Assembly: GCF_001908235.1 (NCBI RefSeq)
Contig: NZ_LGHK01000100.1
Coordinates: 59,238-123,237 of the forward strand
Source: Bradyrhizobium sp. NAS96.2
GTDB lineage: Bacteria; Pseudomonadota; Alphaproteobacteria; Rhizobiales; Xanthobacteraceae
Length of the DNA: 64,000 nucleotides
Direction of reading: 5' to 3'
The position numbers and the translations under genes were made by a program. A model generated the notes under the pieces. It was not told the DNA's origin. It saw only the letters and a list, made by a program, of their open reading frames with translations, and did no database searches. Below, one piece after another: positions 17,476 to 26,578 of this stretch (position 1 is its first letter; every line of letters starts with the position of its first letter).

Positions 17476-17758
17476 TGCTTTCCCAATTCCCGCAGGCCCT
17501 GACGCCCACGCGGTGGCAGAACGTTCTCTCCACGCGAGGCGTTCGCCCCCGCGTGAGGAAAATGGCCTTGATTCTGATCTTGAGGGCAAATTCCGGCGTA
17601 AACCCGAAATCCGCGTCTCGCTCGATATACCCTGCGGCGTTTTAGACGGTTGTTCGCAGGGGCGCAATCAATCGCCGCCTCAAAACTTCGCAATTCATTG
17701 AAATGTCAATGATTTTTTAGTTTGCTGAAGTTTTCTGGCAGATTCCGGCGCCGCGCGC

Positions 17759-18175
17759 TCATCTGGCCGGGGCAACCGCCGAAATTATGACGAAGGCCTG
17801 CGCCAGCGGCCAATCGTCCGTGATCGACAGGTCGATCTGCGCCTCCATGCCCTGGGGCGTCAGTTCCTGGAGCCGGGCCAGCGCGCCGCCGGTCAGCTGC
17901 ATCGACGGCCGCCCTCCCGGCAGGTTCACGACCCCCATGTCCTTCCACCACACCCCGCGCCGGATACCGGTGCCGAGCGCCTTGGAGCAGGCCTCCTTGG
18001 CGGCGAAGCGCTTGGCGTAGGTTGCGACCACCATCTTCTCGCTGTTGGCGCGGCGCAGCGCCTTGGCGCGTTCGGCGTCGGTGAAGATGCGATCGAGGAA
18101 TCGCTCGCCGTGCCGCTCGATCACCTTCGCGATCCGGGTGATGTCGATCAGGTCGGAGCCGATGCCGATGATCAT
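17759..18175 (-). CDS. acpS: Holo-[acyl-carrier-protein] synthase
   Basis: 138 residues. Opening 'IIGIGSDLIDITRIAKVI' and 'YAKRFAAKEACSKALGTGI' hold the Mg2+-binding Asp and Glu. It moves 4'-phosphopantetheine from CoA to acyl carrier protein. The ATG overlaps the pdxJ stop as ATGA, so the two are translationally coupled. Confidence 0.95.
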   Translation of the reverse strand: MIIGIGSDLIDITRIAKVIERHGERFLDRIFTDAERAKALRRANSEKMVVATYAKRFAAKEACSKALGTGIRRGVWWKDMGVVNLPGGRPSMQLTGGALARLQELTPQGMEAQIDLSITDDWPLAQAFVIISAVAPAR

Positions 18176-18945
18176 GCGCCGGCCGTACCCTGCGCCTTGG
18201 CGCGGCCGCGGTCCATCGCCGCACGCATCTCGCGCACCGTCTCGGCGATGCCGACGAACAGCGCCTCGCCCATCATGAAATAGCCGATGTTGAGCTCACG
18301 GATTTCGGGCAGCGCGGAAATCGTCTCCGCGGTCTCATAGTCGAGCCCGTGGCCGGCATGGACCTCGAGCCCTGCCGCCTGCGCGAGCCTCGCGCCGGCG
18401 ACGATGCGCTTCCATTCAGCCTCCGCCTTGTCCTTGTGGCCGTCGACCACGGCATCGCACCAGCCGCCGGTGTGGATCTCGATCACGGGCGCCTTCAGCT
18501 TGGCGGCCATCTCGATCTGCCTGGGATCGGCGGCAATGAACAGCGAGACCCGGATGCCGGCGTCGCTGAGCCGCGCGATGAACGGCGCCAGCGCATTGTG
18601 CTGGCCGACTACGTCGAGGCCGCCTTCGGTGGTGAGTTCCTGGCGCCGTTCCGGCACCAGGCAGACCGCGTGCGGCTTGGTCGCGAGCGAGATCCGCAGC
18701 ATGTCGTCGGTCGCCGCCATTTCGAAATTCAGCGGCTTGGAGATCTCGGCCTTGAGGCGCGCCATGTCCTCGTCGCGGATGTGGCGGCGATCCTCGCGCA
18801 GATGCGCGGTGATGCCGTCGGCGCCGGCCGCGATCGCGGCAAGCGCCAGCCGCACCGGATCGGGCCGCGCGCCGCCCCGCGCATTGCGCAGGGTCGCGAC
18901 GTGATCGACATTGATACCAAGACGGAGCGGAGCAGCCTTTGACAT
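18172..18945 (-). CDS. pdxJ: Pyridoxine 5'-phosphate synthase
   Basis: 257 residues. 'LGINVDHVATLRNARGG' is the family opening; the TIM-barrel continues with 'DGITAHLREDRRHI' and 'EIHTGGW'. It joins 1-deoxyxylulose 5-phosphate with 3-amino-2-oxopropyl phosphate in vitamin B6 synthesis. ATG 18945 (MSKAAPLRLG) is the natural start; upstream in-frame sequence is not conserved-looking. Confidence 0.95.
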   Translation of the reverse strand: MSKAAPLRLGINVDHVATLRNARGGARPDPVRLALAAIAAGADGITAHLREDRRHIRDEDMARLKAEISKPLNFEMAATDDMLRISLATKPHAVCLVPERRQELTTEGGLDVVGQHNALAPFIARLSDAGIRVSLFIAADPRQIEMAAKLKAPVIEIHTGGWCDAVVDGHKDKAEAEWKRIVAGARLAQAAGLEVHAGHGLDYETAETISALPEIRELNIGYFMMGEALFVGIAETVREMRAAMDRGRAKAQGTAGA

Positions 18946-19037
18946 TTCACTAACCTGCAATTCTAGCCTGTCATGCGCGGGCGCAACCCTTCGAAGGACG
19001 GCGTTGCTTGCGCTCGCCGATGCCCTGCGCATCCATC

Positions 19038-21329
19038 CTACCCATTGACGCGCTCGACCTTTGCGACAACGGCCTTGGCGCGCAGCTGCGCGATGATAGC
19101 GAGGAGATGCTTGAGGTCATAGACCTCAAGATCGATGGTCAGCTCCGTGAAATCCGGCGATTGGCGCGACATGTGGATGTTGTCGATATTGCCGTCGTGC
19201 TCGGCGATCACGGTCGCGATCTGCGCGAGGCTGCCGGGCTCGTTGACATTGTGGACCAGTATGCGCGCCGGGAAGCGCTGCGGCATGGTCTCGTCGATGT
19301 CCCAGCGCACGTCGAGCCAGCGCTCCGGCTCCTCCTCGAAATCCTTCAGCGCCGGCGACTGGATCGGGTAGATCGTGATCCCCTCGCCCGGCGTGACGAT
19401 ACCGACGATCCGGTCGCCCGGCACGGCGCCGCCGTTCGGCGCGAACTTCACCGGCAGGTCGGAATTGATGCCGCGCACCGGGATCACCGAGGTTGCGCGC
19501 GCCGGATGCGGCGGGGTCTGCGTCTTCAGCTTGGCGGCGAGCCCCTTCTTGGCGCCGTAGCGCACCAGCCGCTCTTCCTTGTAGTCGGGATACATCGCGC
19601 GCGCGACGTCGGAGGCCTTGATCTCGCCGCGCCCGACCGAGGCCATCACCTCCTCGATCGAGGTCCGCGCGAGCCGCGGCAACGCGCCCTTCAGCTTGTC
19701 GTCGGCATATTCGATCTTGGCGCGGGCAAACAGGCGGTCGACGATACGGCGGCCGAGACCGGCATACTGGTCGCGGACCGCATCGCGGGTGGCGCGCCGG
19801 ATCGCGGCGCGCGCCTTGCCGGTGCGGGCGAGCGCCTCCCAGGCCGACGGCGGCGCCGACTGTGCCTTCGAGGTCAGGACCTCGACCTCGTCGCCATTCT
19901 GCAGCTCGGACGACAGCGGCGCGAACTTGCCGTTGATCTTGCAGCCGACCGCGCTGTTGCCGACGCCGGTGTGCACGGCATAGGCGAAATCGATCACGTT
20001 GGCGTTGCGCGGCAGCGCGATCAATTTGCCCTTCGGCGTGAAGCAGAACACCTGGTCGTGGAACAGCTCGAGCTTGGTATGCTCGAGGAACTCCTCCGGA
20101 TTGGAGCTTTCCGAGAGGATGCCGATGGTGTGGCGCAGCCAGGCGAAGGCGTTGGACTCGTGCTTCAGCCGCTCATGCGGCGAGCCTGCCCCCTCCTTGT
20201 AGAAGGCATGCGCGGCGATACCGAACTCGGCGATCTGGTTCATCTCCTCGGTTCGGATCTGCAGCTCGACGCGCTGCTTGCCCGGGCCGATCACGGTGGT
20301 GTGGATCGACCGGTAGTCGTTCTGCTTCGGCGTCGAGATGTAGTCCTTGAAGCGGCCCGGCACGACCGGCCAGGTGGTGTGGACGATGCCGAGCGCGCGG
20401 TAGCAGGCGCCGACATCGTCGAGGATGACGCGGAAGCCGTAGATGTCAGACAGCTGCTCGAAGCCGACCGACTTGCGCTCCATCTTGGTCCAGATCGAAA
20501 ACGGCTGCTTGCGGCGGCCGAACACCCGCGCGGTGATGCCGTTCTTCTGCAGGTTCTTGGAGAGCTGGGTTTCGATCTCGCCGATCAGGTTGCGGTTGCG
20601 CTCGGCAAGTGAATCGAGCCGCTGCTTGACCACCGCATAGGCCTCGGGATCGAGCACGAAGAAGGACAGGTCCTCCAATTCCCCGCGCATCTCCTGCATA
20701 CCCATGCGGCCGGCCAGCGGCGCATAGATATCCAGCGTCTCCTCGGCAATGCGGCGGCGCGAGGCCGGCGGCATGAACTCCATGGTCCGCATGTTGTGCA
20801 GGCGGTCGGCGAGCTTGATCAAGAGCACGCGGACGTCGTCGGCGATCGCAAGCAGCAGCTTGCGCAAATTCTCGGCCTGCTTGGCCTCGCGCGACACCAG
20901 TTCCAGCCGCTTCAGCTTGGTCAGGCCTTCGACCAGCGCGCCGATCTCGTGGCCGAACACATGGTCGATCTCGGCCCGCGTCGCCTCGGTGTCCTCGATC
21001 GTGTCGTGCAGCAGCGCCGCTACGATCGTGGCGTCGTCGAGCTTGAGGTTGGTGAGGATCGCGGCGACTTCGAGCGGATGCGAGAAATAGGGATCGCCGG
21101 AGGCACGCATCTGCGTGCCGTGCGCCTTCATGGCATAGACATAGGCGCGGTTGAGCAGATCCTCGTTGGTGTCGGGGTTATAGGATCGGACGCGTTCGAC
21201 AAGGTCATATTGTCGCATCATGCGGGTCCGCGGCCTCGCCGGCCTCTCCGCCGCGGACGACGCCGGCGCCACCGCGACCGTTTCGGTTGCAGCCTGCATC
21301 TGGATGGAACTGCGGCGTCGATACGCCAT
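19038..21329 (-). CDS. rsh: Bifunctional (p)ppGpp synthetase/hydrolase (RelA/SpoT homologue)
   Basis: 763 residues. HD hydrolase domain (HD at about 108-109, 'ALLHDTIEDTEAT'), synthetase domain ('YRSIHTTVIGPGKQRVELQIRT'), TGS domain ('CFTPKGKLIALPRNANVIDFAYAVHTG') and C-terminal ACT domain. Both catalytic halves look intact, as expected for the single Rsh of alphaproteobacteria, the switch for nutrient stress. It lies downstream of rpoZ with a terminator between them, so it likely has a separate promoter or uses read-through. Confidence 0.95.
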   Translation of the reverse strand: MAYRRRSSIQMQAATETVAVAPASSAAERPARPRTRMMRQYDLVERVRSYNPDTNEDLLNRAYVYAMKAHGTQMRASGDPYFSHPLEVAAILTNLKLDDATIVAALLHDTIEDTEATRAEIDHVFGHEIGALVEGLTKLKRLELVSREAKQAENLRKLLLAIADDVRVLLIKLADRLHNMRTMEFMPPASRRRIAEETLDIYAPLAGRMGMQEMRGELEDLSFFVLDPEAYAVVKQRLDSLAERNRNLIGEIETQLSKNLQKNGITARVFGRRKQPFSIWTKMERKSVGFEQLSDIYGFRVILDDVGACYRALGIVHTTWPVVPGRFKDYISTPKQNDYRSIHTTVIGPGKQRVELQIRTEEMNQIAEFGIAAHAFYKEGAGSPHERLKHESNAFAWLRHTIGILSESSNPEEFLEHTKLELFHDQVFCFTPKGKLIALPRNANVIDFAYAVHTGVGNSAVGCKINGKFAPLSSELQNGDEVEVLTSKAQSAPPSAWEALARTGKARAAIRRATRDAVRDQYAGLGRRIVDRLFARAKIEYADDKLKGALPRLARTSIEEVMASVGRGEIKASDVARAMYPDYKEERLVRYGAKKGLAAKLKTQTPPHPARATSVIPVRGINSDLPVKFAPNGGAVPGDRIVGIVTPGEGITIYPIQSPALKDFEEEPERWLDVRWDIDETMPQRFPARILVHNVNEPGSLAQIATVIAEHDGNIDNIHMSRQSPDFTELTIDLEVYDLKHLLAIIAQLRAKAVVAKVERVNG

Positions 21330-21481
21330 GAACTCGCTGCCTCTCGCGCGGGACCCTAACGTCCCTCTTCCTCAATCTAGTGCGCTTTCGAACGAAGCTG
21401 CACCCCGCACGGGCCCTGGAACCATTCAATTTCCCGCGCCCGCATAGGACGCACCGTAACAGCAAAATTGTCAACAAAAGC

Positions 21482-21511
21482 AAAGGCCCGGAGCAATGTC
21501 CGGGCCTTTTT
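21482..21511 (-). terminator. Hairpin terminator downstream of rpoZ
   Basis: Stem AAAGGCCCGG (21482-21491) and CCGGGCCTTT (21500-21509), 8-nt loop. The A/T-rich stem ends give a T-run on either strand; on the minus strand it follows the rpoZ stop by 36 bp. Confidence 0.75.
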
Positions 21512-21546
21512 CAAATCCGTTCGAAACCGGGAGCTGAAGGACGAGC

Positions 21547-21939
21547 TTACTCGTCTTCCTCGGGCTGCTCTTCCGGGGGCGCGAGGCCCTCGAGACCCTT
21601 GAGCAGCTCTTCCTCGGTCATGCGTTCGACCGCGACCTCGGTGTCGTCGGCGTCGACGCTGGCACCGGCGGAACCGATCAGCGGCACAGTGTCCGGCTCG
21701 GGCTCGTCCACCTCGACGAACTTCTGCAGGGAGTGTACCAGTTCCTCCTTCAGGTCTTCGGGCGAGATCGTCGAATCGGCGATCTCGCGCAGCGACACGA
21801 CCGGATTCTTGTCGTTGTCGCGATCAACCGTGAGTTGCGATCCCGACGAGATCATCCGGGCGCGATGCGCAGCCAACAGGACGAGGTCGAAGCGATTGTC
21901 GACCTTATCAATGCAATCTTCGACGGTGACGCGAGCCAT
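21547..21939 (-). CDS. rpoZ: RNA polymerase omega subunit
   Basis: 130 residues. The conserved opening 'MARVTVEDCIDKVDNRFDLV' and 'AAHRARMISSGSQLTVDRDNDK' identify omega, which helps fold beta-prime. The C-terminal half is an acidic Glu/Asp/Pro tail typical of alphaproteobacteria. Omega also forms part of a ppGpp site, which fits its place upstream of rsh. Confidence 0.95.
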   Translation of the reverse strand: MARVTVEDCIDKVDNRFDLVLLAAHRARMISSGSQLTVDRDNDKNPVVSLREIADSTISPEDLKEELVHSLQKFVEVDEPEPDTVPLIGSAGASVDADDTEVAVERMTEEELLKGLEGLAPPEEQPEEDE

Positions 21940-22299
21940 CTCGAGGCGCTCCGTGGTAAAAGGGACCGAACATGTAGGTTATGAGGGTTAGTTATAGGGC
22001 TAGCCCCGATTTCGCAAGGCAAAATTTGTGATTTGCCTTCCCGACAGGCTCTGATAACCCGGTCTGCCGGGGCCAGAAGGGCCGGAGCGTCTGACGACAT
22101 GGCTAGGTTGCCGTCCCAGACAAGTAAATCTCTTCATTGCAATGTCAAAGGTCTAGGCTTTTTGCCCTCGCCTCACCATAATTGCGGTGGTGACTGTCGT
22201 GGGGAAAGATTCACCGAACTTTAGGCAGCAACGCCGGAAATTGCGCGCGGTTGATTACCGCCGCGCTAAGAACACTAACAACCACGCGAGAACACTTTG
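21940..22299. other. Divergent promoter region between rpoZ and the NYN gene
   Basis: 360 bp with no convincing coding sequence. An 8-bp perfect stem, AAGGCAAA (22016-22023) and TTTGCCTT (22032-22039), lies about 80 bp upstream of rpoZ and lacks a T-run. The rest holds no feature I can name. Confidence 0.5.
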
Positions 22300-22941
22300 A
22301 TGTCGTCACCTGTTTCCAACAAGATCGCGCTCTTCATCGACGGAGCCAATCTTTACGCCACCGCAAAGACGCTGGGCTTCGACATCGACTACAAGCGCCT
22401 CCTGAAGGAGTTCCAGAGTCGCGGCACGCTGCTTCGCGCGTTCTACTACACGGCGATCATCGAGGATCAGGAATATTCGTCGATCCGCCCGCTGATCGAT
22501 TGGCTCGACTACAACGGCTACACCGTCGTCACCAAGGCGACCAAGGAATTCATCGACGCCAGCGGCCGCCGCAAGGTGAAGGGCAACATGGACATCGAGC
22601 TCGCGGTCGATGCCATGGAACTCGCCGAGCATATCGACCAGATGATTCTGTTTTCCGGCGATGGCGACTTCCGCTCGCTGGTCGAGGCCGTGCAGCGCCG
22701 CGGCGTTCGCGTCACCGTCATCTCCACCATTGCCAGCCAGCCGCCGATGATCGCCGACGAGCTGCGCCGCCAGGCCGACGTCTTCACCGACCTCGTCGAG
22801 CTGCAATCCAAGCTTGGCCGCGATCCATCCGAACGTCCGGCCCCGCGCGAACCTCGCGAACCGCGCCACCACTCCCCGCAGTTCCTGCAGCGCGCGACCA
22901 CCATGGCCCCACGGGGAGCCGATGACGATTTCGACGAGTAA
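22300..22941 (+). CDS. NYN-domain (LabA/DUF88-type) putative ribonuclease
   Basis: 213 residues. PIN-like NYN fold with the acidic residues expected of a metal-dependent nuclease: Asp14 in 'LFIDGANLYA', Asp98 and Asp104 in 'GNMDIELAVDAM', Asp121 and Asp123 in 'FSGDGDF'. The C-terminal ~40 residues are Pro/Arg-rich and look disordered. It overlaps the uracil-DNA glycosylase gene by 20 bp, so the two are cotranscribed. RNA cleavage is inferred from the family; the target is unknown. Confidence 0.88.
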   Translation: MSSPVSNKIALFIDGANLYATAKTLGFDIDYKRLLKEFQSRGTLLRAFYYTAIIEDQEYSSIRPLIDWLDYNGYTVVTKATKEFIDASGRRKVKGNMDIELAVDAMELAEHIDQMILFSGDGDFRSLVEAVQRRGVRVTVISTIASQPPMIADELRRQADVFTDLVELQSKLGRDPSERPAPREPREPRHHSPQFLQRATTMAPRGADDDFDE

Positions 22942-23581
22942 CCTCGTCGCCGCCCCCACGCGCCCCGACAGCAACTGTCAGCTCTGCGTCAGGCTGGCCG
23001 ACTTTCGCGCACAGGCGCGCGCACTCCACCCGGACTGGTTCAACTCGCCGGTGGAATCCTTCGGTGATCCGAATGCACGGCTACTGATCGTCGGGCTCGC
23101 GCCGGGCATGCAGGGCGCCAACCGCACCGGCCGCCCCTTCACTGGCGACTACGCCGGCGACCTGCTCTACGCCACGCTGCTCGAATATGGCTTTGCCAGC
23201 GGCGTCTACCAGGCGCGGCCGGACGACGGCATGACGCTGGTCGACAGCCGGATCAGCAACGCGGTGCGCTGCGTGCCGCCGCAGAACAAGCCGCTGCCGG
23301 CCGAGATCAACACCTGCCGGCAGTTCCTCAGCGCCACCATTGCTGCGATGCCGAAGGTGCGGGCCATCGTGCTGCTCGGGCGCATCGCCCACGAATCGAC
23401 CCTGAAGGCATTGGGTGTTCGTCTGGCCGCGGCGCCGTTTGTGCATGGCGCCGTGCATAGCGTCGGCAAGTACAAGCTCTACGACAGCTACCATTGCTCG
23501 CGCTACAACACGAACACGGGTGTGCTGACGACCGACATGTTTCGCAAGGTCTTCGCGACGGTGCGGAAGGATCTCGGCTAG
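22922..23581 (+). CDS. Uracil-DNA glycosylase, family 5-like
   Basis: 219 residues. 'GLAPGMQGANRTGRPFTGDYAG' is the motif-1 region of the UDGb/family 5 type; conserved cysteines ('CQLC', 'CVPP', 'TCRQF') fit the 4Fe-4S ligands of such enzymes. Near the end, 'HCSRYNTNTG' replaces the HPSPLN-type motif. It should remove uracil or deaminated bases from DNA. ATG 22922 has GGGGAGCC just upstream and lies inside the NYN gene. Confidence 0.85.
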   Translation: MTISTSNLVAAPTRPDSNCQLCVRLADFRAQARALHPDWFNSPVESFGDPNARLLIVGLAPGMQGANRTGRPFTGDYAGDLLYATLLEYGFASGVYQARPDDGMTLVDSRISNAVRCVPPQNKPLPAEINTCRQFLSATIAAMPKVRAIVLLGRIAHESTLKALGVRLAAAPFVHGAVHSVGKYKLYDSYHCSRYNTNTGVLTTDMFRKVFATVRKDLG

Positions 23582-23787
23582 CGCCCTTTCCGGTATCCGC
23601 TTTGCGAACCGCTATCCGAAGCCCGCAAAAGCTCCAGGACATCCGCACGCTATTTCTGAATAATAGAAAAATACCCCCGAATTGCCCGACATGTCAAGTT
23701 GCTTGGTCGAACGCCGGCCGCCCCCGGCTCCTTTGCATGGGGTTGTTTTCGATATTTTGGCAGCGCCAGCTGCGACGGCTGCGCTAG

Positions 23788-24369
23788 CTAGTCCTTGCGC
23801 GGATTGTCCTTCAGCCATTCCAGCACATCGCCCGCGTTCCGGTCAGGCGGAAACACCGGATAGAACACCTGCGTGATGCGCGCATCGTCGATGATCAGGG
23901 CAAGCCGCTTGATCAGCGTCAGGCCCGCCACCGACATCGTCGGCAATCTCAGCGTGTGCGTCAGTTCCAGCGCTTCGTCCGACAGCACCGGGAACGGCAG
24001 GTGCAGGCGCGAGGCCATCTCGGTCTGATAGGCATTGCTTTGCGTCGACAGCCCGAACACCTGGGCGGCGCCGGCCGCCTTCAGCTCGGCGAACAGGTCG
24101 CGGAAGGCGCAGGTCTGCGGCGTACAGCCGCGGGCGCCGGGGATCATGTCCCAATCGTCGACCAGCCCGATCTTGCCGGGCTCGCCGGTTCGCGGATAGG
24201 CAAACACCACGGTGCGGCCCTTGAGCGCCGACAGCGTCACGGACGTGTCGTTGGTGGCCCGCAAGGTCACCGGCGGGATCGCCATGCCGGCCAGGTGCGC
24301 CGCGCCGCCATCATCGGTGGGCGCCGGGATCTTGCTCCAGTCGACGTCGGTGAAGCTGCCTTGGCTCAT
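23788..24369 (-). CDS. Peroxiredoxin (Bcp/PrxQ-like)
   Basis: 193 residues. Thioredoxin fold with 'VVFAYPRTGEPG' and the peroxidatic region 'GCTPQTCAFRD', where the two cysteines are spaced as in PrxQ/Bcp. It reduces peroxides with thiol donors. ATG 24369 is preferred (GGAG upstream); ATG 24393 would add 8 residues. A 206-bp AT-rich stretch with no gene separates it from the convergent glycosylase gene. Confidence 0.87.
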   Translation of the reverse strand: MSQGSFTDVDWSKIPAPTDDGGAAHLAGMAIPPVTLRATNDTSVTLSALKGRTVVFAYPRTGEPGKIGLVDDWDMIPGARGCTPQTCAFRDLFAELKAAGAAQVFGLSTQSNAYQTEMASRLHLPFPVLSDEALELTHTLRLPTMSVAGLTLIKRLALIIDDARITQVFYPVFPPDRNAGDVLEWLKDNPRKD

Positions 24370-24408
24370 CGGTCCATCTCCATCCGTCGTCATTGCAATG
24401 ACGGCGCG

Positions 24409-24882
24409 CTATCCCCGCGCCCGCATCAGGCGGCCCTTCTCGCGGCCCCAGTCGCGCTTCTTCACGGTCTCGCGCTTGTCGTGCAGCTTCTTGCCCTTGG
24501 CGACCGCGAGCAGCAGTTTGGCACGGCCGCGCTCGTTGAAGTACAGCTTCAGCGGAATGAGCGTCATGCCCTCGCGGTCGACCGCGCCGAGCAGCTTGTT
24601 GATCTGCTTGCGATGCAGCAGCAGTTTTCGCGGCCGCTTCGGCTCGTGGTTGAAGCGGTTGGCCTGCAGATATTCCGGGATGTTCGCGTTGATCAGCCAC
24701 AGCTCGCCGTTCTTGGAATCCGCATAGGATTCCGCGATCGTGCTCTTGCCGCTGCGGATTGACTTCACCTCGGTGCCGGTCAGCGAAATGCCGGCCTCGA
24801 TGGTGTCCTCGATTGCGTAGTTGAAGCGGGCCTTTCGGTTTTCGGCGACAACCTTGATCGGGCGTTCGTTCTTCTCGGCCAC
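24409..24882 (-). CDS. smpB: SsrA-binding protein SmpB
   Basis: 157 residues. 'VAENRKARFNYAIEDTIEAGISL' and 'GTEVKSIRSGKSTIAESYA' are family hallmarks; the basic tail ends 'KKRDWGREKGRLMRARG'. SmpB binds tmRNA and delivers it to stalled ribosomes. It starts just after the mscL stop on the same strand. The tmRNA gene itself is not in this window. Confidence 0.95.
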   Translation of the reverse strand: MAEKNERPIKVVAENRKARFNYAIEDTIEAGISLTGTEVKSIRSGKSTIAESYADSKNGELWLINANIPEYLQANRFNHEPKRPRKLLLHRKQINKLLGAVDREGMTLIPLKLYFNERGRAKLLLAVAKGKKLHDKRETVKKRDWGREKGRLMRARG

Positions 24883-24883
24883 T

Positions 24884-25300
24884 TTAGCCCTTCTTGAGGA
24901 GATCGCGGATTTCCGTCAGCAGCACGACTTCGTCGGACGGCTTGGGCGGCTCGGCGGACTTGGCCTCATCCTTGCGCTTGAACTGGTTCATGAATCGGAC
25001 GACCATGAACAGGACGAAAGCGATGATCAGGAAGTTCAGCGTCAGCGTCAGGAAGTTGCCCCAGGCCAGCACCGCGCCCTGCTTCTTGGCGTCGGCCAGG
25101 TTGGTTGCGTTGACCGCCTTGGAAAGCCCGGTGAAATAATTGGAGAAGTCGAGACCGCCCGTGATCGCGCCGATGATCGGCATGATGATGTCGCCGACCA
25201 GCGAGGTGACGATCGCGCCGAAGGCTGCACCGATGATGACGGCGACGGCGAGGTCGACGACATTGCCCTTCATGGCAAATTCGCGGAATTCCTTCAGCAT
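24884..25300 (-). CDS. mscL: Large-conductance mechanosensitive channel
   Basis: 138 residues. 'MLKEFREFAMKGNVVDLAVAVIIGAAFG' is the conserved N-terminus and first helix; a second membrane helix and a charged C-terminal bundle follow. It opens under membrane tension to release solutes during hypo-osmotic shock. ATG 25300 is chosen because it gives the standard family start, with GGGGATGG upstream; in-frame ATGs at 25306 and 25342 are less likely. Confidence 0.93.
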   Translation of the reverse strand: MLKEFREFAMKGNVVDLAVAVIIGAAFGAIVTSLVGDIIMPIIGAITGGLDFSNYFTGLSKAVNATNLADAKKQGAVLAWGNFLTLTLNFLIIAFVLFMVVRFMNQFKRKDEAKSAEPPKPSDEVVLLTEIRDLLKKG

Positions 25301-25359
25301 GCCCATCCCCTTCTCTTCGACATTGCGCACGGCATGGTTCACGGCGGCACGGTCCCGGC

Positions 25360-26250
25360 TCAGTTGATCAGGCCGGCGTGCACCATGGCGCTGCGGACGG
25401 CCTGGCGGGTGGATTCAGCGACCGGCACCATCGGCAGGCGCAGCTTCTCGTCGAGCTTGCCGAGCAGCGACATCGCATACTTCACCGGCGCCGGATTGCT
25501 CTCGATGAACAGGTTGGTGTGCAGCGGCATCAGCTTGTCGTGGATCTTCAGGGCGGTGGTGACGTCGCCCTTCTGCCAGGCGGTCTGGAACTCGGAGCAC
25601 AGCCGCGGCGCGACGTTCGAGGTCACCGAGATGCAGCCATGGCCGCCATGCGCCATGTAGCCGATAATGGTCGCGTCCTCGCCGGACAGCTGGTTGAAGT
25701 CCTCGCCCATCGCGGCGCGCTGCTGCGAGACCCGCACCATGCTGGCGGTGGCGTCCTTGACGCCGGCGATGTTCTTCAGCTCGAACAGCCGTTTCATGGT
25801 GTCGACCGACATGTCGATCACCGAGCGCGGCGGGATGTTGTAGATGATGATCGGAATGCCGATCGCATCGTTGATCGCCTTGAAGTGCTGATACATGCCT
25901 TCCTGGGTCGGCTTGTTGTAGTACGGGGTCACGATCAGCACCGCATTGGCGCCCGCCTTCTCGGCGTGCTCGGCGAGCTCGATTGCCTCCTTGGTCGAAT
26001 TCGAGCCGGCGCCGGCGATCACGGGCACCCGGCCCTTGGCCTCCTCGATGCACCACTCGACCACGCGCTTGTGCTCGTCATGGCTCAGCGTCGGGCTCTC
26101 ACCTGTCGTGCCGACCGGCACCAGACCGTGCGTCCCCTCGTCGATCTGCCAGTTCACGAGGCCGCGGAACGCCGCCTCATCGACCGAGCCGTTTTTGAAG
26201 GGCGTCACCAAGGCAGTGAATGATCCCCGGAATTTTGTCTTGGCTGCCAT
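25360..26250 (-). CDS. dapA: 4-hydroxy-tetrahydrodipicolinate synthase
   Basis: 296 residues. TIM-barrel with 'LVPVGTTGESPTLSHDEH', the tyrosine region 'IIIYNIPPRSV' and the Schiff-base lysine in 'NIAGVKDAT'. It condenses pyruvate with aspartate semialdehyde in the lysine and diaminopimelate pathway. It lies 59 bp upstream of mscL and in line with smpB. Confidence 0.95.
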   Translation of the reverse strand: MAAKTKFRGSFTALVTPFKNGSVDEAAFRGLVNWQIDEGTHGLVPVGTTGESPTLSHDEHKRVVEWCIEEAKGRVPVIAGAGSNSTKEAIELAEHAEKAGANAVLIVTPYYNKPTQEGMYQHFKAINDAIGIPIIIYNIPPRSVIDMSVDTMKRLFELKNIAGVKDATASMVRVSQQRAAMGEDFNQLSGEDATIIGYMAHGGHGCISVTSNVAPRLCSEFQTAWQKGDVTTALKIHDKLMPLHTNLFIESNPAPVKYAMSLLGKLDEKLRLPMVPVAESTRQAVRSAMVHAGLIN

Positions 26251-26578
26251 GGACTTCCTCCAAACGCTTCAGGCTAAAGGCTAGGTCGACGGACCCTTGT
26301 TGTTGTCGTGCTTTACGTCCGTGCAACCGGCACCCGGTTGATGCGAAACGCCATGAAAGGCAATTCATATCGGGTCTGGCCGACAGGCGAAAGGGCCGTA
26401 CCGTACCTATTCCCAACGGTAATCTGCGGCGCGCGAAACCGCTTCCAGCCGCGATTTTGCCGTTGTGCTGGCGCAAACAGCCGCACCGGCAGGCTTCTTA
26501 GTATTTTGTCTACGTTTTCAATCAAATAAGAACCCATGGCCCAAACGACCAGATGATTCGGGGCCGCAGAGGACTTCT
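26251..26578. other. Divergent promoter region between dapA and the transglycosylase
   Basis: 328 bp without a supported gene. It contains a 6-bp inverted repeat AACCGG/CCGGTT (26325-26339) and an AT-rich patch (about 26500-26530). No promoter can be placed with confidence. Confidence 0.4.

Noticed and set aside
19008..20612. 534-residue forward open frame
   Set aside because: It is antisense to rsh.
26536..26556. ATG at 26536 as start of the transglycosylase
   Set aside because: It is out of frame and meets a stop after six codons.
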